A stretch of 8,210 nucleotides of DNA, taken from Limnohabitans sp. (lineage in GTDB: Bacteria > Pseudomonadota > Gammaproteobacteria > Burkholderiales > Burkholderiaceae_C). The position numbers and the translations under genes are program-made. Where the stretch lies: the NCBI GenBank assembly GCA_018883305.1, contig VEQI01000129.1, forward strand, positions 1-8,210. The letters run 5' to 3'. Shown in pieces: positions 6,001 through 8,210 of the stretch (positions within the stretch are counted from its first letter, which is position 1; each line of letters opens with the position of its first letter). The notes beneath the pieces were generated by a model. The model was given only the letters and a program-made list of their open reading frames with translations. It had not been told where the DNA came from and did not search any database.

Positions 6001-8210
6001 GCTGGCAGCAAGACCAGTGACTTGATGCTGCCTGAAGGCGTGCTGGTAGATGCAGATTCCGCGCGTTTGACGGTGACACTGGCCGCAAGCAGTGGCCAGT
6101 TGATGTTGACGGCACAAGCCTTGGAACAAGCGCGACTGAGCAGCGGTCTGTCCAAAGCCAGTGTGATACGCGTGACGGCCTCATCGCCCAACAGCCCGGC
6201 CAATGAGCAGGTGGCCTATGTCAATGACGGGAGCAATAAAACCAAGTACCTCAATTTTGACGGACCTGGCAGTGGCCTTGTCATGACCCTGTCCGCACCC
6301 GAGGTGATCCGTCAAATGCAGCTCACCTCTCGGACCAATGACGATATTCCGCAATGGGATCCGGCCACCTATGAGCTGTACGCTTCCAACGACGCCCTGG
6401 CCTGGGACAGTGCTGCCTGGACCAAGGTGTCTTCTGGCGCCGTGGGATTGGCCAATGCGCGCGGGTCCGTGGTGACCCTCTCGGTTGACAACAGCACGGC
6501 TTACCAGTTTTACAAGGTGGTGTTTCCCACCGTCAAAGGCACGCTCAACGGCAAGGCTTACATGCACATTTCCGAGGTGGCGCTGTTCGCGCCCAAGCTG
6601 ACGGTGAGCCAGCAAGACGGTGTGGTGCGTCTCAGTGGTGACGCCGCTGACATGGCGGCCTTGCTGACCCGCGCTGGCAATGTGCAGTTTGTGCCTGGCG
6701 CCCAAGGGGCGGATGGTGAATTGGTCTTCACGGCCAATGACGGTGTGAATCAAACCATCAAGCGTGTGATGCTGCAAGAACGTGAGCCCTTCGCCATCAA
6801 CGCCACCTACAACGCTGGCAATTTCGAGGTGTTGGGGCTGACGGGCAACGGCTTGCGCGTCACGCGCGCCGATCTGGAGACAATCCGCCTGGGCTCCTTG
6901 GCTGACCAGTTGTCGGTGCTGAAGTTCAGCGACCAACCCATCACCTGGGTGTCCTCTGGCGGTGCCGACCAAGTGGTTGTCTGGATGGGCAACACCACCA
7001 CAGGCAACGGTGAGCTGAAACTCACGGAAACCTTCAGCGACGAGGTGCAAGCGGTCAACATCGTGTCGGTCAAAGCGTCGTCGGGCAACAACCCTGTCGG
7101 CGAGGGGGTGACCAACATCATCGACGGCAATACGGGCACCAAGTATCTCAATAAAGACGGTGTCGGGAGTGGTCTGACGATGTCGTTGGCGACCTCCACC
7201 GTGGTGACGAGTTTGTCACTCACCACCCGCACCAATGACAACATTCCACAATGGAATCCCACCTCCTACACCTTGTACGGTTCGAACACCGATTTGGCCT
7301 GGGGCGATGCGGCTTGGACGCAGGTGGCGTCCGGTGACACCGGCTTGCGGGGCGCGGGTAAGGGGGTGACCAACACCGTCAGTTTCACCAACAGCACGGC
7401 CTATCAGTATTACAAGCTGGTGTTCACCGGCAATGGGGGTAGCTGGAACAACCAATCGTATGTACATGTCTCCGAGGTGGCCATGTTCACGCCGGTGCGT
7501 ACCACCGACTTGCGTGACGACACCCTCACCGTTCAGCTCAAGCCGTTGGCCAGCAGTTCCACCAAGAACGTGATCCAGTTGGGCACAGGGCAGTTGGTCA
7601 GCGGCGTGGAGAAAGTGGTTTGGGACGAGACCCTGGGTGTGTTGAACATTGTGGGCGACAGCGTGGAGATCACCTACCTGGCGGGGGCATCCAGCGAGAG
7701 GATTGAGCTAGGCCGTGGTACCGTGCTCAAGGTGACAGCCGATCGTTTGACCGTGATTGGCGATGTTTACGCCAAGGACTTCGATTTCACCATCAACAAG
7801 CGCATGATTCTGAAAGGTGGCCTGTACACCTACGACAACCAGGACAAGAAGCCACCTGGTACGGTACTGTCCACGCAGCCCCTGTCAGCGGGTGAGACGT
7901 TTGATCTGAGCACGGTGAACACGCCGATGTATGCCATTCAAGTCACGCCTGCCGACGACACCACGCCGATCCGTCTGGGCGGCACAGGGGGAGGGATCTC
8001 GCTCGATCCAGCGGCCCTGGCCAGCATGCAGACCAAGGAGCTGGTGTTGGGTGCCAATGGCGGCAGCAACCCGATCCAGATTGGCGGTAACGGTGCTGCC
8101 ATCGTGGTGCCTGTGCCCTTGGTGATTCAGGCTCAAGGTGAAAACGGCAAGATTGCCATTCAGGGCGATCTGACCGGCAAGGTGCTTGAAATTTATGGTC
8201 CGGGCAACAC
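1..8210 (+). CDS. Giant modular RTX-type surface/secreted protein (internal fragment; both ends outside window)
   Basis: Frame 1 is open across the full window: 2,736 codons with no stop, no credible start and no frameshift. The protein is therefore longer than about 280 kDa. Domains in order: three diverged beta/helix units (residues ~1-987), a beta-rich conserved block (~988-1386), RTX calcium-binding nonads (~1387-1502), a cadherin/Ig-like domain (~1540-1644), a probable seven-bladed propeller with Asp-boxes (~1664-1981), a second cadherin-like domain split by a discoidin-like domain (~1987-2251), a second discoidin-like copy (~2354-2498) and a Gly-rich repeat module at the end. Only one cysteine was noticed (codon at 5836), typical of exported RTX giants and adhesins. 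No enzyme active site is recognised. From family knowledge, the first half resembles LEPR-XLL/RTX-like giant proteins; that is recall, not a search. The likely role is adhesion or surface structure after Ca2+-dependent folding outside the cell, possibly via type I secretion (inference). The reading frame is near certain, the function is not. Confidence 0.95.
121..1050 (+). other. Beta-rich/helical repeat unit 1 of the giant protein
   Basis: This is the first of three diverged units. It opens with a 'YNAVTGELKIPF' type strand. Alternating hydrophobic strands follow ('LNLNLAANADLSLS', 'VNVNVGVDFDLILALGGG'), then a second sheet ('VKDLEVLAKLGFVALQAGG', 'HLGARLTASLD'). It ends in a predicted helical linker at about 796-996 with a 'LPLLDHSLSDILNFGDTL' core. 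The same order of elements recurs at about 1051-2085 and 2086-2961. The alternating Leu/Val/Asp pattern suggests long beta-solenoid or beta-sandwich stalk structure (inference). No catalytic motif is seen. Unit boundaries are approximate because they come from visual alignment. Confidence 0.5.
1051..2085 (+). other. Beta-rich/helical repeat unit 2, with EF-hand-like loop
   Basis: This is the second unit. 'LDSAGKRLLLDLQL' and 'VNLDLATLAG' match the opening strands of unit 1, 'TVGASLVARVAIALPG' matches its 'VNVNVGVDFDLILALGG', and 'HLDLSASLRASDLMLSFSVG' begins the second sheet. The helical linker at about 1753-1938 carries 'LTVDIPFIGTHLADAG' and 'LIGNLRAGLLTDLRAKL', parallel to 'KLPLLDHSLSDILNFGDTL' in unit 1. 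I recall linkers of this type from very large LEPR-XLL-like proteins. The unit ends with an EF-hand-like loop at 2017-2052. The role is probably structural stalk; nothing enzymatic is visible. Confidence 0.5.
2017..2052 (+). other. EF-hand/dockerin-like calcium-binding loop
   Basis: The 12-residue loop DTNQDKAITIDD places Asp, Asn and Asp at positions 1, 3 and 5, Ile at 8, Thr at 9 and Asp at 12, matching the canonical EF-hand ligand pattern. Position 6 is Lys instead of the usual Gly, and position 12 is Asp instead of Glu. Flanking sequence ('FNTFKGLGILM' before, 'VMVAFYSEAG' after) could form the two helices. It lies between helical linker 2 and the strands of unit 3, so bound Ca2+ could stiffen that junction (inference). 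Confidence 0.6.
2086..2961 (+). other. Beta-rich/helical repeat unit 3
   Basis: This is the third unit. 'VDSIRFDMDLGGRVLGLGVD', then 'LDLNLPGLTLNIDGGFSLSA' and 'WQFDFGFGLSASSGFFLTT', correspond to the first sheet of units 1 and 2. 'KGKLLFFEASVKD' and 'GLSGHLALDLTGD' correspond to the second sheet. A long amphipathic helical stretch begins near 2749 ('SSVMDFLMPIAKKVAQTVE', 'FRDVVNALTTPIVGLDLVL') and is the counterpart of linkers 1 and 2. An acidic insertion with 'LDGDPKDADVIT' lies between the sheets. No active-site motif is visible. Confidence 0.5.
2962..4158 (+). other. Conserved-looking beta-rich block preceding the RTX repeats
   Basis: This block carries several stretches I associate with giant LEPR-XLL/RTX-like proteins. 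These are 'IPIPLVIPVYAFGGVRLYA' and 'DLSFGFDTYGV' (about 3361-3450), 'LDVLDGFYVNDW' (3481-3516), an alternating Gly/Ala stretch 'GLKAGIGLAGIKAGLGASLQ' (3601-3660), 'GDGKVRASEM' (3748-3777) and 'LVLNAGSRAAERLFINTQDG' (about 3994-4053), then the transition into RTX repeats. The proline-rich hydrophobic run near 3360 looks like a buried strand and not a membrane helix. The block is probably one or two beta-sandwich or solenoid domains capping the stalk (inference). Family resemblance is from memory; no search was possible. Confidence 0.5.
4159..4260 (+). repeat. Entry RTX calcium-binding repeats (two degenerate nonads)
   Basis: 'GEGNDTLDAS' at 4162 and 'GGAGNDTVLLGAGGG' at 4225 match the RTX consensus GGxGxDxUx, in which Gly/Asn/Asp turns bind Ca2+ and the hydrophobic residue packs inside a parallel beta-roll. 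They are about 21 residues apart and separated from the contiguous array by 'KVVDLLGDNTLRAMATSAA', which keeps only a weak 'GDNTLRA' repeat-like turn. They read as the decayed N-terminal end of the same beta-roll. Confidence 0.75.
4345..4506 (+). repeat. RTX (hemolysin-type) calcium-binding array, six contiguous nonads
   Basis: Exactly six 9-residue units (27 bp each) can be laid end to end: GRGRDKLYG, GLGNDVLYA, GAGANELDG, GGGNDTLYA, LQGINKLIG and GNGEDTYVF. Units 2 and 4 fit the GGxGxDxUx consensus best; unit 5 is degenerate; the final 'GGNGEDTYVF' is the usual closing form of HemolysinCabind arrays. Such arrays fold into a Ca2+-filled parallel beta-roll outside the cell after type I secretion (established knowledge). 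Here the array is internal, followed by at least 1,230 more residues, so it is a mid-protein folding or stalk element and not the usual C-proximal array. Confidence 0.9.
4618..4932 (+). other. Cadherin/Ig-like beta-sandwich domain (intact copy)
   Basis: A sequence of roughly 105 residues starts 'GAPTVSIPAAYNVVVGEAS'. It continues with 'ATVTLSLAAGTLQAAS', 'AKMTFTGTLEKLNTYFTAI' and 'VKVVYAGADASQQLKVLVDQ'. This order of strands, especially '(V/L)xLxxxxGTLxx...(M/L)TFTGTLxxLN', is the pattern seen in cadherin-like/Ig-like repeats of bacterial giant adhesins. In relatives the last strand is usually followed by 'DG'; here it is DQDG. It links the RTX roll to the propeller. The role is probably spacer; no ligand site is visible. 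Confidence 0.6.
4990..5943 (+). other. Probable seven-bladed beta-propeller with Asp-box (BNR) motifs
   Basis: A recurring blade opening of aromatic residue, two small residues, a hydrophobic strand, D/G turn and second strand occurs seven times. The openings are near 4993 (WTEMAVGSD), 5125 (YQAVSISPDG), 5248 (YSEVLMLDDA), 5437 (WTAMTANADG), 5605 (WVAVDMDATG), 5731 (WTSVWMSDDA) and 5869 (WRGATVDLASG). Three Asp-boxes (SxDxGxTW) close blades: SRDMGLNW at 5071-5094, SKDAGVTW at 5197-5220 and SRNGGVTW at 5809-5832. Asp-boxes are structural turns found in sialidase-like and Vps10/photosynthesis-assembly-like propellers (established). No sialidase catalytic set is seen, so binding is more likely than catalysis (inference). 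Blade 7 is short and may be completed by the first strand of blade 1. Confidence 0.65.
5959..6162 (+). other. N-terminal part of a split cadherin/Ig-like domain
   Basis: 'GAAPNIVLADTLYAAGSKTS' followed by 'SARLTVTLAASSGQLMLTAQ' aligns with the first half of the intact domain at 4618-4932 ('GAPTVSIPAAYNVVVGEAS' and 'NATVTLSLAAGTLQAAS'). The expected following strand (xLTFTGTLxxLN) is absent here and reappears at about 6595 after a discoidin-like domain. I read this as the N-terminal half of a beta-sandwich interrupted in a loop. The match is structural-pattern level, not high identity. Confidence 0.5.
6163..6594 (+). repeat. Discoidin/F5-8-type-C-like domain, copy 1 (inserted in the cadherin-like domain)
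   Basis: This 144-residue domain starts 'VIRVTASSPNSPANEQVAY', then 'DGSNKTKYLNFDGPGSGL', 'TSRTNDDIPQWDPATYELYA', 'AWTKVSSGAVGL', 'NSTAYQFYKVVF', and closes with 'YMHISEVALFAP'. The layout of a 'DG..TKYLN' turn, a 'RTND..xxDPxxYxLYxSND' core and a terminal 'hxISEVxLF' strand is that of galactose-binding-like discoidin/F5-8C domains, which bind glycans or surfaces. A second copy lies at 7060-7494; by hand alignment about 76 of 144 positions are identical. Binding specificity cannot be inferred. Confidence 0.75.
6595..6753 (+). other. C-terminal part of the split cadherin/Ig-like domain
   Basis: 'KLTVSQQDGVVRLSGDAADM', 'AALLTRAGNVQFVPGAQGAD' and 'GELVFTANDGVNQ' match the second half of cadherin-like domains. 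There a '(L/M)xFxGxxxxLxxxL' strand-helix is followed by 'VxYxPxxxxxGxxxLxFTxxDG'. 'LVFTANDG' is a near-classic ending. The intact copy at 4618-4932 carries the equivalent 'AKMTFTGTLEKLN' and 'VKVVYAGADA'. Together with 5959-6162 it makes one complete domain once the discoidin-like insertion is removed. Confidence 0.55.
6754..7059 (+). other. Unassigned beta-rich linker between discoidin-like copies
   Basis: About 100 residues, including 'FEVLGLTGNGLRVTRADLET', 'QLSVLKFSDQPITWVSSGGA' and 'DQVVVWMGNTTTGNGELKLT'. The alternating pattern predicts beta strands with a short helix ('RADLETIRLGSL'). I do not recognise the domain. Because discoidin copy 2 follows directly after 'FSDEVQAVN', this stretch and part of 7495-7860 could be two halves of another interrupted domain, but the evidence is weaker than for the first copy. 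Confidence 0.4.
7060..7494 (+). repeat. Discoidin/F5-8-type-C-like domain, copy 2
   Basis: This 145-residue partner of copy 1 contains 'IVSVKASSGNNPVGEGV', 'DGNTGTKYLNKDGVGSGL', 'TTRTNDNIPQWNPTSYTLYG', 'AWTQVASGDTGL', 'NSTAYQYYKLVF' and 'YVHVSEVAMFTP'. The two copies share all the landmark residues and differ by one single-residue gap. Several blocks are also close at DNA level (for example around 6337-6360 and 7234-7257), consistent with duplication inside the gene followed by divergence. It probably binds a glycan or surface ligand (inference from fold family). Confidence 0.75.
7495..7920 (+). other. Unassigned beta-rich region after discoidin copy 2
   Basis: About 140 residues with short strand-turn repeats: 'DDTLTVQLKPLA', 'NVIQLGTGQLVSGVEKVVW', 'LGVLNIVGDSVEITYLAG', 'GTVLKVTADRLTVIGDVYA', 'KDFDFTINKRMILKGGLYTY'. 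'LTVIGDVYAKDFDF' resembles the strand ladder of a beta-helix, as in haemagglutinin-type proteins. A basic, Lys-rich turn 'DNQDKKPPG' precedes the next module. No family is recognised with confidence. Confidence 0.4.
7921..8210 (+). other. Gly-rich repeat module, incomplete at window end
   Basis: The module reads 'MYAIQVTPADDTTPIRLGG', 'GGGISLDPAALASMQTKELV', 'LGANGGSNPIQIGGNGAAIV', 'PLVIQAQGENGKIAIQGDL' and ends 'KVLEIYGPGNT' at the window edge. The regular strand-turn ladder ('IQIGGNG', 'IAIQGDL', 'LEIYGPG') suggests a right-handed beta-helix. I recall similar '(S/N)PIQIGG' and 'VxIxGDL' modules as tandem repeats in giant bacterial surface proteins, so further copies downstream are likely (inference). 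Confidence 0.45.

Noticed and set aside
6181..7050. 289-residue minus-strand frame opposite discoidin copy 1
   Set aside because: Antisense shadow; similar shadow text appears opposite copy 2, as expected from the sense-strand duplication.

Overview
The whole window lies inside one enormous protein-coding gene on the + strand. Frame 1 is open from base 1 to base 8210 (2,736 complete codons) with no stop, and neither the true start nor the true stop is in the window. The G+C-rich codon usage (C or G favoured at third positions, few TTA/CTA/TCA codons) and the style of the protein suggest a betaproteobacterium, possibly Burkholderiales/Comamonadaceae. That taxonomic guess is inference only. No other gene, RNA gene, promoter, terminator, insertion sequence or CRISPR array can be supported. 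The long minus-strand frames are shadows of this gene.

The protein reads as a giant modular surface or secreted protein. It is extremely cysteine-poor (one Cys noticed in 2,736 residues), rich in Gly, Ala, Val, Leu, Thr, Asn and Asp, and built from repeated beta-rich modules. From memory of such sequences, bases 1 to about 4150 resemble the very long bacterial proteins often annotated as LEPR-XLL-domain or RTX-like calcium-binding giants. Recognisable parts are the 'VDIPFIGTHLADAG' helical linker, the 'LDVLDGFYVNDW' block and the 'LVLNAGSRAAERLFINTQDGAE' style block just before the RTX repeats.

Layout by region: 1-2961, three diverged units, each of amphipathic beta strands followed by a helical linker, with an EF-hand-like loop at 2017-2052. 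2962-4158, a conserved-looking beta-rich block. 4159-4506, RTX calcium-binding nonapeptides, ending in six contiguous nonads. 4618-4932, a cadherin/Ig-like domain. 4990-5943, a probable seven-bladed beta-propeller with three Asp-boxes. 5959-6753, a second cadherin/Ig-like domain that appears split by an inserted discoidin-like domain (6163-6594). 7060-7494, a second copy of that discoidin-like domain, about 53% identical to the first by hand alignment. 7495-7920, unassigned beta-rich sequence. 7921-8210, the start of a Gly-rich 'IQIGGNG...IQGDLTGK' module that probably continues beyond the window.

Working hypothesis (inference): an exported, Ca2+-stabilised adhesin or surface-layer-like protein. 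The beta-rich modules would form a long stalk, while the propeller and the two discoidin-like domains would supply ligand-binding surfaces. Type I secretion is plausible from the RTX repeats, but the decisive C-terminal signal and neighbouring transporter genes are outside the window.
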